NCBI RefSeq assembly: GCF_902459565.1
Contig: NZ_CABPSN010000001.1
Coordinates: forward strand, 620,001-684,000
Source of the DNA: Pandoraea aquatica
Lineage (GTDB): Bacteria; Pseudomonadota; Gammaproteobacteria; Burkholderiales; Burkholderiaceae
DNA: 64,000 nt
Direction: 5' to 3'
The translations under genes and the position numbers were made by a program. Below, one piece after another: positions 18,373 through 27,999 of this stretch. The stretch's first letter is position 1, and each line of letters opens with the position of its first letter. The notes under the pieces were generated by a model. The model was given only the letters and a program-made list of their open reading frames with translations, was not told the origin of the DNA and made no database searches.

Positions 18373-19350
18373 TTACAGCCACCCGGCCTTGCGGAATTTC
18401 ATGAACAGCAAGACATCGATGACGACCATCGCGGCAATGCAGACCGGATACCCGTATTGAAACTTCAGTTCGGGAATGTCGGCGAAATTCATGCCGTAGA
18501 TCCCGGCAATCATCGTCGGCACGGCGAAGAGCGCCGCGAACGACCCTAGCCGCTTCGTCGTTTCATTCTCGGAGAGCGAAATCATGCCGAGATTGACCGA
18601 GAGCGCGGTCGTGACCATTTCACGCAACAGATCGATGTTCTTCGTAATGCGCTGAAGATGGTCGAAGACGTCGCGGAAGTACTCCTGCATGCCGCCGCAC
18701 AGCTTGGGCGCCATGGCCCCGAACAACTTGCTGACGGCCTCCATGAGCGGCACGCACGCGTGTTGCAGCGTGATGAGCCGGCGCTTGAGCTGATACAGAT
18801 CCTCGATGATCGCGCGCCCCTTGTTCGGCGCGTTCGGCGTAAAGATTTGCTCTTCGATGGCTTCGAGTTGCGCCTCGAGGTCGTCAAACACCGGGAAGTA
18901 GCTGTCGACGATGGCGTCCATCAAGGCGTAGAGGACGAAGATCGAGCCCTGGCGTAGCAGGTGCGGCTCCTTCTCCGCCCGTGCGCGCACCGCGCCCAGC
19001 CCCTGTGTCGCGTTCGAGCGCACCGAGAGCACATAGTTGTGCCCTGCGAAAATCGCGACCTCGCCAATCGTGAAATCGCCGTCGGCGTCCTTGTTGAGCA
19101 CATGCAACACGGCAAAGAGCGAATCGCCATACTGCTCGATTTTCGGACGTTGGTGTCCGTGCTGGGCATCTTCGACAGCGAGGTCGTGCAGGCCGAACTC
19201 GTGCTGCATCTGCGCCAGTTCGCCCGGCCCGGGGTCCTTGAGCGCCACCCAGACAAAACAGTGCGGACGTTCGAGATAGTCCGAGATTTCATCGGGATGC
19301 AGATCGGCAATCTTGCGGCCATCCTCATAGGCCACACAGTTCACTAGCAT
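18373..19350 (-). CDS. corA: CorA family magnesium/cobalt transporter
   Basis: 325 residues. A long cytoplasmic N-terminal domain (FVWVALKDPGPGELAQMQ, VEDAQHGHQRPKIEQYGDSL) is followed by the stalk helix and two C-terminal membrane spans; the pore signature YGMNF sits between them near residue 285, and the protein ends in a basic tail (FMKFRKAGWL). Forms a homopentameric inner-membrane divalent cation channel. The ATG at 19350 begins MLVNCVAYEDGRKIADL, the usual start; a longer frame upstream encodes Arg-rich nonsense. 91 bases separate it from the upstream acyl-CoA synthetase fusion on the same strand. Confidence 0.93.
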   Translation of the reverse strand: MLVNCVAYEDGRKIADLHPDEISDYLERPHCFVWVALKDPGPGELAQMQHEFGLHDLAVEDAQHGHQRPKIEQYGDSLFAVLHVLNKDADGDFTIGEVAIFAGHNYVLSVRSNATQGLGAVRARAEKEPHLLRQGSIFVLYALMDAIVDSYFPVFDDLEAQLEAIEEQIFTPNAPNKGRAIIEDLYQLKRRLITLQHACVPLMEAVSKLFGAMAPKLCGGMQEYFRDVFDHLQRITKNIDLLREMVTTALSVNLGMISLSENETTKRLGSFAALFAVPTMIAGIYGMNFADIPELKFQYGYPVCIAAMVVIDVLLFMKFRKAGWL

Positions 19351-19441
19351 GCGTCTTCCTGGTCGAGGCGACCGCCCTGCACTCGGCGTCTGGCGCGAGC
19401 GCCGGACACCGCGCACGCCACCGCCGCCACCCTCGCGACCG

Positions 19442-22147
19442 TCAGCCCTTGCGTGTCTCCCGCGCCTGCGCCGTCTGTTGCAGCGGCAGCCGGATATGAA
19501 CGATGCCCGCCTCCATCTCCTTGTCTTCGACAAAGCCAAGATGACGGGCGAGTGTCAGCATACGCGTATTTGCCGTGAGCACATAGCCGATGAGTTCCCC
19601 GGTGCCCCGCTTGCGGCTGTAGTCGACGATATGCTCCATGAGGGCGCGCCCCAGTCCTCGCCCCTGCGCCGCAGGACTCACCGTCACCGCGAACTCGGCC
19701 ACGGTATTGTCCGGGTCCGCCATCGCCTGCACCACGCCCAACAACCGCGTATTGCCCGCCTCGTCCTTTTCCGTGGCGACGAACGTCATTGCGCGGTCGT
19801 AGTCGATCTGCGTGACGCGCGCCATCTGCGAATGCGACAGCTCCTTGATCAGACCGAAGTAGCGGAACTGCACGTCCTGCGGTGTCAGCGTGTGGAAGAA
19901 CGCGTTGTAGGCCGGTTCGTCCTCCGGGCGGATGGGACGCACGCGCACCGGCTTTCCCCCGGCATCGACGGTGCTTTCCAGCTCCTGCGGATACGGCGCA
20001 ATCGCCAGACGTCCGTGCCCGGGAAGCGAAGGTTTGCGCGCCACGATGCGCGCGTCGAGCGCCAGCACGCCATGCGCATCGGCAAACAAAGGATTGATGT
20101 CCAGCTCGGCGATCTCCGGCACATCGCACACCAGTTGGGAGAGCTTCACCAGCGTCAGATATATCGCCTCGTGATCGGCGGCCGGACGGCTGCGATAGCC
20201 CGCGAGCAACTTCGACACACGGGCGCGCGCCACCATGTCGCGTGCGAGGTTCAGGTTCAGCGGCGGCAGGCCGATGGTACGATCGGCGATGACTTCGACG
20301 GCCGTGCCGCCCTGCCCGAACAGCAACACCGGACCGAAGACGTTATCGGTCGCCACACCGACGATCAGCTCAAACGCCTCGGCACCGTTTGCCATGCGCT
20401 GCACCGAATAACCGGTCACGCGCGCGTCGGGCTTCGCGGCCAACGCACGTTTGCGAATCTGGCGCGCGGCGTCGCAAGCCTGCTCTGCGGTTTCAATGTT
20501 GAGCACCACGCCGCCCACATCGGACTTATGCGTGATGTCCGGCGAAATCAATTTGACGGCGACGGGAAAGCCGATGCCCTTGGCCACTTCGCCTGCCAGT
20601 TCGGGCGTCTCGGCCACGAGCGTCTCGACCACCGGAATGCCGTAGGCCGCGAGCACGCCTTTCGCTTCCGGCTCGGTCAGCAACTCGCGCCCCTCGCGCA
20701 TGGCGCTGTCGACGATGGCGCGCACACGCGCGACATCCGGCGCAAAACCCGGCGGGATCGACGGCGGCGTTTCCATCAGCAGGGCCTGGTTGCGTCGATA
20801 GTTGACGGCTTCGAGAAAGGCGCGCGCGGCGTTCTCCGGCGTGTCGTAGGTCGGCAACCCGGCCTCACGGCAAATGCGGCGGGCGCGCTCGGCCGTCTCG
20901 CCGCCGAGCCAGCAAGTAAAGACGTTTTTCGATGGACGCGGCAACGCCGCCAATGCGTTCGCCACGTCGAGACTCGGCATCACAGCCGTCGGTGCCTGAA
21001 TGAAGAGGACGGCAGCCGTCTCAGGGTCTTCGCACAGCGCTGCGAGCGTGGCCGTGTAGCGTTCGAGATCCGCGTCGCCGCCGATGTCCACGGGGTTCGC
21101 GCGGCCCAGCGTTTTCGGTAGCGCAGCGTCGAGCGCGGCGCGTGTCTTGTCCGTCAGATGGGCGAGCTTGCCGCCTTCCAGCACAAGTGCATCGGTCGCC
21201 ATCACGCCGGCGCCCCCGCCATTGGTCATGATCGACAGCTTGTCGCCGGGGAACGGCCGCAGGCGTGCCAACGTCTCGACCGCCGCAAACAGTTCGTCGG
21301 TGGTATCCACACGCAACATCCCCGCGCGACGAATCGCGGCGTCGTACACGTCGTCCGAACCGGCCAGCGCGCCCGTGTGCGACGCCGCCGCCTGCGCGCC
21401 TTCAGGCACGCGTCCCGACTTGATCACAACGACCGGCTTGTTGCGTGCTGCGGCGCGCGCGGCGGACATGAACTTGCGCGCATCGCGAATCGATTCCATG
21501 TACATCAGAATGGCGTCGGTGCCGGGGTCGCTCGCCAGATAGTCGAGCATGTCGCCGAAATCGACGTCCGCACTGTCTCCCATCGACACGAAGTGCGAGA
21601 AGCCGATTTCACGCGCGTCGGCCCAGTCGAGCACGGCCGTCGTCAACGCCCCCGACTGGGAGACGAACGCGAGTTTGCCCGCGTGTGCACCCATGTGCGC
21701 GAAGCTGGCGTTCAGACCGATGCAGGGACTCAGCAGCCCGATGCAATTCGGACCGAGGATGCGCAGCACGTGTGGCTTCGCATTTTTGAGCATGCGGTCC
21801 TGCAACGTCACGCCGTGACGATCCTTTTCTCTGGCAAGACCGGAAGTCAGCACAACCACAGCGCGTGTGCCACGCTCACCCAGTTCGCGAATCAGATCGG
21901 GCACGGTCGAGGGCGGTGTACAGATCACCGCGAGGTCAGGTGCCTGCGGAAGATCGCCGACGTCGCGGTAGCACTTGAGATCGGCGAGCGTCGAATATTT
22001 CGGATTGACCGGATAGATGTCGCCCTTGAAGCCCCCGTCGACGATGTTTTGCAGCACGGTCGTCCCTACGCGTCGCTCGCGATTGGACGCGCCGATCACG
22101 GCGACCGACTTCGGCTGGAACATCTGGCTCAGGTTACGGGTGGTCAT
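19442..22147 (-). CDS. ADP-forming acyl-CoA synthetase fused to GNAT acetyltransferase (Pat-type)
   Basis: 901 residues with the layout of bacterial protein acetyltransferase Pat/PatZ: CoA-binding Rossmann domain (1-~130; KSVAVIGASNRERRVGTTVL), succinyl-CoA-ligase-like domains (~150-460) with the His-containing SHTGALAGSDDVYDAA, ATP-grasp (~490-700; GIPVVETLVAETPELAGEVA, SPDITHKSDVGGVV), and a C-terminal GNAT domain (~730-890; VSPAAQGRGLGRALMEHIV, the acetyl-CoA pyrophosphate loop). Either a lysine acetyltransferase controlling acetyl-CoA synthetase or an active ADP-forming acetate-CoA ligase with GNAT; keeping SHTGA suggests the ligase half could still work. GGAG is 5 bases before the ATG. 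Confidence 0.9.
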   Translation of the reverse strand: MTTRNLSQMFQPKSVAVIGASNRERRVGTTVLQNIVDGGFKGDIYPVNPKYSTLADLKCYRDVGDLPQAPDLAVICTPPSTVPDLIRELGERGTRAVVVLTSGLAREKDRHGVTLQDRMLKNAKPHVLRILGPNCIGLLSPCIGLNASFAHMGAHAGKLAFVSQSGALTTAVLDWADAREIGFSHFVSMGDSADVDFGDMLDYLASDPGTDAILMYMESIRDARKFMSAARAAARNKPVVVIKSGRVPEGAQAAASHTGALAGSDDVYDAAIRRAGMLRVDTTDELFAAVETLARLRPFPGDKLSIMTNGGGAGVMATDALVLEGGKLAHLTDKTRAALDAALPKTLGRANPVDIGGDADLERYTATLAALCEDPETAAVLFIQAPTAVMPSLDVANALAALPRPSKNVFTCWLGGETAERARRICREAGLPTYDTPENAARAFLEAVNYRRNQALLMETPPSIPPGFAPDVARVRAIVDSAMREGRELLTEPEAKGVLAAYGIPVVETLVAETPELAGEVAKGIGFPVAVKLISPDITHKSDVGGVVLNIETAEQACDAARQIRKRALAAKPDARVTGYSVQRMANGAEAFELIVGVATDNVFGPVLLFGQGGTAVEVIADRTIGLPPLNLNLARDMVARARVSKLLAGYRSRPAADHEAIYLTLVKLSQLVCDVPEIAELDINPLFADAHGVLALDARIVARKPSLPGHGRLAIAPYPQELESTVDAGGKPVRVRPIRPEDEPAYNAFFHTLTPQDVQFRYFGLIKELSHSQMARVTQIDYDRAMTFVATEKDEAGNTRLLGVVQAMADPDNTVAEFAVTVSPAAQGRGLGRALMEHIVDYSRKRGTGELIGYVLTANTRMLTLARHLGFVEDKEMEAGIVHIRLPLQQTAQARETRKG

Positions 22148-22200
22148 GGCGACTCCGGGGGATGAGTTAAACAGTGCGAAAAATAAGGCGGAGAACGTGA

Positions 22201-22235
22201 GAACGCGCGCCCCGGCTCAAGCGGCGCGCGCGTTC
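22201..22235 (-). terminator. GC-rich hairpin downstream of dps
   Basis: GAACGCGCGCC at 22201 pairs with GGCGCGCGCGTTC ending at 22235 with a two-base slip, about 95 bases after the dps stop on the minus strand. No immediate T run, so it may act as a weak or Rho-assisted terminator or as a 3' stabiliser. Confidence 0.45.
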
Positions 22236-22329
22236 TTCGTCGTCTGTGATGCGGAACGATCGGCGGAATCGTCGACGTTCAAAGAAAGGGGCGTAGCACG
22301 AGCGCCCGAACAGGCGCCCGGCCGCGTCG

Positions 22330-22815
22330 TCACTCGCCGCGCAGGTGCGCCTCCACCTTCCACAGGTGATCGTCGACACCGCGCGAGATTTCGGTAAAGA
22401 CGTCCGACGTGGTGGCGTCACCGATCTCGGCGGACGCGTCGATCAGGCCGCGAATGATTTCGCCGTAGGCCGCGAGCGCTTCGGCCAGTGCAGCGGCATG
22501 ATCGAGTCCGCGCTTGAACTCGTTCTTGTACGTCGGCAATTCGGTCTTTTGCGCGACGGTTTGCACCCGGCCGTCCGCCACGCCACCCAGCGCCACCAGA
22601 CGCTCGGCGCACAGATCGGCCCACTCGATGGCCGCGTTATAAACGTCGTCGAAAAGCAAATGCAGCTCGATGAAGCCCGGGCCGTGCACGTTCCAGTGCG
22701 CCTGCTTCGCCTGACGCTGCACGTCGATGCCGTTGATCAGTCCGCGATTGAGCTGGTTGACCGATTCGATACGAATCTTTTCACCGAGGGTGTTACGCGT
22801 ATGGTTCAAAGCCAT
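22330..22815 (-). CDS. dps: Dps family ferritin-like DNA-protection protein
   Basis: 161 residues. The Dps signature with ferroxidase residues is intact: QAKQAHWNVHGPGFIELHLLFDDV (His, His, Asp in the interface site) followed by NAAIEWADLCAERL. It binds and oxidises ferrous iron with hydrogen peroxide in a dodecamer and compacts DNA in stationary phase. The N-terminus is short and only mildly basic, so DNA binding through a Lys tail is not obvious. AGGAG lies 6 bases before the ATG. It follows the HdeD-like gene by 96 bases on the same strand. Confidence 0.95.
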   Translation of the reverse strand: MALNHTRNTLGEKIRIESVNQLNRGLINGIDVQRQAKQAHWNVHGPGFIELHLLFDDVYNAAIEWADLCAERLVALGGVADGRVQTVAQKTELPTYKNEFKRGLDHAAALAEALAAYGEIIRGLIDASAEIGDATTSDVFTEISRGVDDHLWKVEAHLRGE

Positions 22816-22911
22816 TTGACACTCCTGACGTCTGGCAACCCGCAGGTTGCCGGGGGGAAGCCGTCGGCGAGGGGCGCTCGGCGCCCGTGCGGACGAACGG
22901 AGACAATGCGA

Positions 22912-23484
22912 CTACGACCTGAGGTGTCCCGGCGGCGCATGCGGCACGCCATGCGCGGCACCTCGCAATTTGAAACCCGCCAACACCAGCAAAGCGCCCC
23001 AGATGATGGCCCACGACCCGATGGCCCAGATCAGCGCCAACGCGCCCGCGCCCGGCTGCCACATGATGAAGATGGCAAACAGGATGCTGAAGGCGCCGGA
23101 GAGAATGACCCACAGTTCGCCCTTGATCTCGCGACGCAACGCGATACCGGCGGCCACCTGCAACACGCCGGTGACGAAGCTCCAGGCCACGATATAGATA
23201 AGCAACGCAACGGCGGTCAACGCCGGGTTGAGATAAGTCAGGACTCCGATCACTATGCCCGCGATGCCTTGCAGCAACGGCAGCCACCAATCGGCATGCT
23301 CCTGGCGCGCGCTCCATGCGCCGCTGAGCGAGAAGACCCCGTCCACGAACGAAAACGCGCCGAAACACAGCACCAGCACCGCAATCGTTACGCCGGGTAA
23401 CGCAAAGGCCGCGATACCGAAGATCACGGCCAACACACCGCGCAGCACAAGCAACCACCAGTATTTCGACAGAAGTCTGAGCAT
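22912..23484 (-). CDS. HdeD family membrane protein
   Basis: 190 residues with six hydrophobic segments in three helical hairpins, opening MLRLLSKYWWLLVLRGVLAV and then GIAAFALPGVTIAVLVLCFGAF; the repeated pattern GIAGIVIGVLTYLNP is typical of DUF308/HdeD proteins tied to acid resistance in enterics. Here the role is unproven, but the neighbouring dps and Pat-type genes make a stress-related set plausible. AGAGGGATGCC precedes the ATG at 23484; an upstream in-frame start would add 17 residues of no clear character. The short C-terminal tail (HGVPHAPPGHLRS) is His/Pro-rich. Confidence 0.85.
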   Translation of the reverse strand: MLRLLSKYWWLLVLRGVLAVIFGIAAFALPGVTIAVLVLCFGAFSFVDGVFSLSGAWSARQEHADWWLPLLQGIAGIVIGVLTYLNPALTAVALLIYIVAWSFVTGVLQVAAGIALRREIKGELWVILSGAFSILFAIFIMWQPGAGALALIWAIGSWAIIWGALLVLAGFKLRGAAHGVPHAPPGHLRS

Positions 23485-24073
23485 GGCATCCCTCTCGTGA
23501 AATATCCGCAGGTAGCGAATCCGGACTACGGGCACCTATCACACCTTGCATACATTTGGTGCGAATGAGCGCGCCCGATGCGCGTCAAGAACCCATTCTA
23601 GAGACGGCTTCGACGTGAGATCAAGTGAAATATACGCGAATGCTTGTGTCATCCGCACGCGCTTTGACAGACGTCATCCGACCTCGATTCTCTGCCCCGC
23701 ACGCCCACCGGCACTTCCGCACCGACACCCGCGATCGCCCCGCCTTCGCTGCGGCAATGGGTCGCATTCGCACGCCATTCACCCCCGTTACCCCGCCATC
23801 GTTGTCCGCAATCATCGATCGCATGCGCAATGCGTCCTTCGAAAGCATGCGCTTTGCGCGTATGTCCCCGAGACGCCAAACGCGTCGCTTCGTCACGCAA
23901 TTGGGATCATTCCGAAAGTCCTTAGTACGCTCGTATTTCGGGCAAATGCCTTCATAAACTACGTAAAAAGCGTCCGAAATGCTGTGCGTGTACGGACGTC
24001 ACAAGAACGATATCTACGTAGTTCCCACGGTGAACCATCGCACTTTCGAATAGGACTCCAAAGGAGAAACATC
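23485..24073. other. Intergenic region upstream of the fimbrial operon
   Basis: About 590 bases between the HdeD-like start (minus) and the fimbrial subunit start (plus). It must hold both promoters. The last ~130 bases become AT-richer and contain nested inverted repeats (23957-24023). Reading frames across it do not resemble proteins I know, and I see no tRNA or other RNA gene. Confidence 0.6.
23957..24023. promoter_or_regulatory. Nested inverted repeats ahead of the fimbrial genes
   Basis: AACTACGTA (23957-23965) is repeated inverted as TACGTAGTT (24015-24023); inside it CGTCCG (23971-23976) pairs with CGGACG (23993-23998). The unit ends 50 bases before the pilin ATG. It could be paired operator half sites or a leader-RNA stem. 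Confidence 0.45.
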
Positions 24074-24601
24074 ATGAACCGACCGTTGCTTTGTCTGGCC
24101 CTCACGGGCATCGTCGCCGCGCTTGGACAGAGCGCGCCGGGCCATGCCGCCGTTTACTCCAACGGGTCGGCGACCGCCCAGATGCGCGTGCAGCTGACGA
24201 TCCTGCCCGGGTGCACCATCGCCGCCACGCCGCTGACGTTCAACGCCGTACAGGGCTCGGCGACAGGACCTGTGGCAAGCACCTCGTCGCTCACCGTGAT
24301 CTGTACCGCGTCGACGGGTTACAACATCGGCCTGAATGCGGGCACCGTGCCGAACTCCACGGAGACGAACCGCCTGCTGGCGGGCACGCTCACCGGCAAT
24401 ACCACGACCATCCCGTTCGGGCTTTTTCAGGACGCCGGCTATGCCACGCCATGGGGCAACACGCAAGGCTCGAACACGCTCAGCGACTCGGGCACAGGCG
24501 TGGTCAAGACGTACACCGTCTATGGTCAGGCAACGCTCTCGGCCACCATGCCTGCGCCGGACGTCTACTCGTCGACCGTCACGGCGACCGTCTACTTCTG
24601 A
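24074..24601 (+). CDS. Fimbrial major subunit, spore coat U domain (CsuA/B-like)
   Basis: 175 residues: a Sec signal peptide (MNRPLLCLALTGIVAALGQS to about residue 26, APGHAA site) and one SCPU/spore coat U domain (~35-175) with two cysteines (LPGCTIAA and TVICTAS) that form the fold's disulphide, ending in the family-typical SSTVTATVYF donor-strand-accepting edge. It would polymerise through donor-strand exchange as the rod of an archaic chaperone-usher fimbria. AAGGAG lies 8 bases before the ATG. First gene of a four-gene operon (15-base gap to the chaperone gene). Confidence 0.9.
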   Translation: MNRPLLCLALTGIVAALGQSAPGHAAVYSNGSATAQMRVQLTILPGCTIAATPLTFNAVQGSATGPVASTSSLTVICTASTGYNIGLNAGTVPNSTETNRLLAGTLTGNTTTIPFGLFQDAGYATPWGNTQGSNTLSDSGTGVVKTYTVYGQATLSATMPAPDVYSSTVTATVYF

Positions 24602-24616
24602 GAGGTCAGGTGAATC

Positions 24617-25384
24617 ATGACGCTCATGAGTCCTCCCAGACCCATCGCCCGCCGACCGACCGCGTATGCCTGCGGCGGCGCGTTCGTCGCGCTGGTCACG
24701 CTGTGTGTGACCGACGGCAACGGCGCGACGCTGCAAGTCTCGCCCGTCATCGTCAACATCCTGCCGACCCAGCCCGCGACCACGCTCACGCTCGGCAACT
24801 CCGGCGACCTGCCGATTCACGGCCAGTTGCGGCTGTATGCATGGACGCAACGCAACGGCGACAACGTCCTCACCCCCACCGATGCGCTCATCGCCAGCCC
24901 GCCGATCGTGCGTATCGAACCGGGCGACCGGCAGATCGTGCGGCTGGTGCACGTGGCGCAAAAAGTCGAAGGGAGCGAGCAGAGCTACCGGCTGTTGGTG
25001 GACGAGTTGCCGCCTGTCGATGGCACGCCGTCGGAGGGCGTCTCCATCCGTCTGCGCTACTCGCTGCCGGTGTTCGTGCAGGCGAATCAGACGCGCTCGC
25101 CTTCGCTGCATTTCGATGTCCGCATGACGCAGGGCGAACTTGAGGTGCGCAATGACGGCGAGCGTCACGCGCAGTTGGGGGCGACACGGGTCCTCGACGC
25201 TTCCGGGCGCAGCGTGGAACTCACGCGCGGCTTGCTCGGCTATGTGCTTGCCGGACAAACGCGTCGTTTCGCCGTGCGCTGGCCCGCCGGTGCGCCCCCC
25301 GTTGCACCGTTCACGGTGGAGTCACGCGTCGACGCGGTGCCGATGCGCTTTGTCGCAGGCGTCGCGCCGGACGCACAGCGCTAG
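24617..25384 (+). CDS. Periplasmic fimbrial chaperone (CsuC-like)
   Basis: 255 residues. Signal-like N-terminus to about residue 37 (FVALVTLCVTDGNGA), then a PapD-like immunoglobulin domain: ATLQVSPVIVNILPTQPATT as the G1/A1 edge region, PPIVRIEPGDRQIVRLVHVA as the conserved chaperone signature with the basic residue that anchors the subunit C-terminus, and YRLLVDELPP. Delivers subunits to the usher. AGGTG precedes the ATG at 24617 (a second ATG is at 24626). Only two bases separate its stop from the usher start. Confidence 0.88.
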   Translation: MTLMSPPRPIARRPTAYACGGAFVALVTLCVTDGNGATLQVSPVIVNILPTQPATTLTLGNSGDLPIHGQLRLYAWTQRNGDNVLTPTDALIASPPIVRIEPGDRQIVRLVHVAQKVEGSEQSYRLLVDELPPVDGTPSEGVSIRLRYSLPVFVQANQTRSPSLHFDVRMTQGELEVRNDGERHAQLGATRVLDASGRSVELTRGLLGYVLAGQTRRFAVRWPAGAPPVAPFTVESRVDAVPMRFVAGVAPDAQR

Positions 25385-25386
25385 GC

Positions 25387-27999
25387 GTGTCCGTGGGTGT
25401 CGCCACGCCGATGAGCGTCGCACTTGCCACGCTAACGACGATTGGCGTGCTTGCGCCGGCCCCACTATCGGCCGAGCCACGTGCCGTCGGTGCGGCCCTG
25501 TTCGACGACGTATCGCTAGCCGCCTCCGGGGTCGCGGACGATTTCCGCTCAACCACTGCGTCGTCGTCCACCGCCGCCCCCACGCGAACAGCAGGTCCGG
25601 CAGGTATAGCGGGCACCGTAGGCATTTCCCGGCTCGATGGGCCCTACGTACTGGAGGTCATCATCAACGGCGAATCGACCGGGCGCATTGCCCCATTCGC
25701 GCGACGGCAAGGCCGCTGGTTCGCCCGCGCAGGCGACTTGCGCGCGCTCGGACTGACGTCCTCGTCCGGCGGCTTGCCCGACAACGATGCGACCGACGTC
25801 GCGCTCGATTCGCTTAAGGGCATCCGCGCGTCCTACGACGCTACGCACCAGACACTCTCGCTTCGGGTCGACGACGCGTGGCTCTCGCCCTATCGTTTGG
25901 GCAGTTCGGGTAGCCCGGCACCGGTGGCGATCGGCGCGACGGCCGACCCCGGTCTGATCGTCAACTACGACGGCTATGTGCAGCGCGATCGCTTCACGCG
26001 GGCCTCCGTCTGGAGTGAAGTGCGTGGCTTCTGGTCGGGCGGCACGCTGCAACAGACCGGTCTCGCGGAGCATTCGCGGTGGCGTCGTGGCTACCGGCGC
26101 TACGACACCTGGTGGCAACACGACGACCCGTCGCGCCTGACCACTTGGATCGCGGGCGACCTCATCACCGGCTCGCTTTCCTGGAGTCGGTCGCTGCGCA
26201 TCGGCGGCTTTCAGTGGCGTCGCAACTTCGCGCTGCGCCCCGATTTGGTGACGTTCCCCATCCCCGCGTTGCATGGAAGCGCCGTGGTGCCCTCCTCCGT
26301 CGATCTGTATCTCGACGGCGTGCGCCGCATGGGTGGACGCGTACCGCCGGGTCCGTTCGTCATTCAGGAGACGCCGGGCCTCACGGGCGATCTGCAAGCG
26401 AGCGTCGTCACGCGCGACGCGCTCGGGCGCGAGCAGATCACCACCGTGCCGCTCTACATCGATCCCCGCCTGCTCGCCCGTGGCCTGTCGAGCTTTTCCG
26501 TGGAGGCTGGCCTGCCGCGCGACGACTACGGCGTGCGCTCGTTCTCGTACCGACGTCACCCTGTGGCGTCGCTGGCCGCGCGCTACGGCGCGACGGACAC
26601 CCTGACCGTCGAAGCGCAGGCGCAAGTCGGGAGGCGGCTCGCCCTCGCGGGCGCAGGCGCGCTGATGGCGCTGGGTCAGGCGGGCGTCGTCAGCGCATCC
26701 ACCGCAGTCTCAGGCGGACGCGGCACCGGCAGCCAGTGGAGCGCGGGTTATCAGTACCTGTCGCGCCGTGTGAGCATCGACGCGCAGATGATCCGTACGA
26801 CCGGTCGCTACCGCGATATCGCCACATTGGACGGCGCGCCCGTGCCGCGTGCGAGCGATCGTGTGAGCGTCTCCGTGCCGTTCGCGCGGGGTAGCACTGC
26901 GTCGCTCGCCTGGTTCGCGCAACGCGTGCCGCGTCAGTCGGCAACGCGTGTGCTGTCCGCCAGCCTGACGCTGCCCGCAGGCACGCGCGGCATGCTCTCG
27001 ATGGGCGGCTTTCGCGACTTCGCGCGGCGTCGTTCGCACGGTATCTTCGCGATGCTCAGTGTCCTGCTCGGCGGTGGCAGCGAGGGCGCGAGTGCTGTGC
27101 TCGGGAACGCATCGTTCAGTCAGCAGGAGGGACAAACGCAGGCGTGGGCGGGCGCAAACCGCACGCCCGACTACGCCGGTGGCTGGGGCTGGCAAGTGCT
27201 TGGGGGGCGGGCCTTCTCGCAGCGCACGATGCAGGGCGAGGTGCAGTATCTCGGACGTCACGGTCAGGTCTCGGCGCTGGCGCAGCAAGTGGGGCGGCAG
27301 TCTGGCGTCGGCGTGGGTATGACCGGTGCGCTCGTCGTCATGGACAACAGTTTGCACGCCACGCGCCGCACTTACGACGCCTTTGCGCTCGTCAGCACCG
27401 ACGCGCAGGCCAACGTGCCTGTGATGCGCGAATCGGTACCCGTCGGCCGTACGGACGCGCGTGGCTACTTCCTCGTGCCCGATCTGAACGGCTTCGAAGC
27501 GTCGCGCATCGGCATCGATCCCATGCATCTGCCCGCAGATCTGGAAGTGACGACGACCGAGCGTCGCGTGGCCCCGCAGTCGCGCAGCGGCGTGCTCGTG
27601 CATTTCCCGGTGCGACGCTATCGCGCGGCACTCGTCACGCTGGTCGACACTTCGGGGCAACCGTTGCGCCCGGGTACGTCGGTTCGCCATGTACAGAGCG
27701 GCATGGTGACGGTGGTGGGCTACGACGGTGAAGTGTTCATCGACGCGCTCGGCCCGCGCAACACCCTTGAATCGCGCGACGCACGGCAGCGCTGTCGCGT
27801 CTCGTTCGACTGGACGACGCCGCCAGAAGGACGCATCGCCCGTGTCGGTCCGCTGGCGTGCGTGGCGTTCGGCACGCTCGCGGGGGATGCATCGGTGCGG
27901 GCGGCGGGATCGGTGGGACCGCCAGAGGCAACGCCGACATCGGATTGGCTTGCACCGGCAGCGCCAGCGAAGTCCTCCGTGCGGGAGGATCGGTCATGA
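25387..27999 (+). CDS. Outer-membrane fimbrial usher (CsuD-like)
   Basis: About 870 residues. After an N-terminal export region and a Ser/Thr/Ala-rich stretch comes the usher N-domain (~80-190; LDGPYVLEVIINGESTG), then the beta-barrel with plug (~200-650; DLYLDGVRRMGGRVPPGPFV marks the plug boundary, RDALGREQITTVPLYID) and C-terminal domains (PVGRTDARGYFLVPDLNGFE, VHFPVRRYRAALVTLVD). It secretes and assembles the fimbria. I take the GTG at 25387, two bases after the chaperone stop; the ATG at 25411 is an alternative and would give a shorter leader. Its stop overlaps the next start (ATGA). Confidence 0.88.
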   Translation: MSVGVATPMSVALATLTTIGVLAPAPLSAEPRAVGAALFDDVSLAASGVADDFRSTTASSSTAAPTRTAGPAGIAGTVGISRLDGPYVLEVIINGESTGRIAPFARRQGRWFARAGDLRALGLTSSSGGLPDNDATDVALDSLKGIRASYDATHQTLSLRVDDAWLSPYRLGSSGSPAPVAIGATADPGLIVNYDGYVQRDRFTRASVWSEVRGFWSGGTLQQTGLAEHSRWRRGYRRYDTWWQHDDPSRLTTWIAGDLITGSLSWSRSLRIGGFQWRRNFALRPDLVTFPIPALHGSAVVPSSVDLYLDGVRRMGGRVPPGPFVIQETPGLTGDLQASVVTRDALGREQITTVPLYIDPRLLARGLSSFSVEAGLPRDDYGVRSFSYRRHPVASLAARYGATDTLTVEAQAQVGRRLALAGAGALMALGQAGVVSASTAVSGGRGTGSQWSAGYQYLSRRVSIDAQMIRTTGRYRDIATLDGAPVPRASDRVSVSVPFARGSTASLAWFAQRVPRQSATRVLSASLTLPAGTRGMLSMGGFRDFARRRSHGIFAMLSVLLGGGSEGASAVLGNASFSQQEGQTQAWAGANRTPDYAGGWGWQVLGGRAFSQRTMQGEVQYLGRHGQVSALAQQVGRQSGVGVGMTGALVVMDNSLHATRRTYDAFALVSTDAQANVPVMRESVPVGRTDARGYFLVPDLNGFEASRIGIDPMHLPADLEVTTTERRVAPQSRSGVLVHFPVRRYRAALVTLVDTSGQPLRPGTSVRHVQSGMVTVVGYDGEVFIDALGPRNTLESRDARQRCRVSFDWTTPPEGRIARVGPLACVAFGTLAGDASVRAAGSVGPPEATPTSDWLAPAAPAKSSVREDRS

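Noticed and set aside
23625-23957. A 110-codon plus-strand frame before the fimbrial operon
   Set aside because: Arg-rich product without a ribosome site or family resemblance; probably non-coding.
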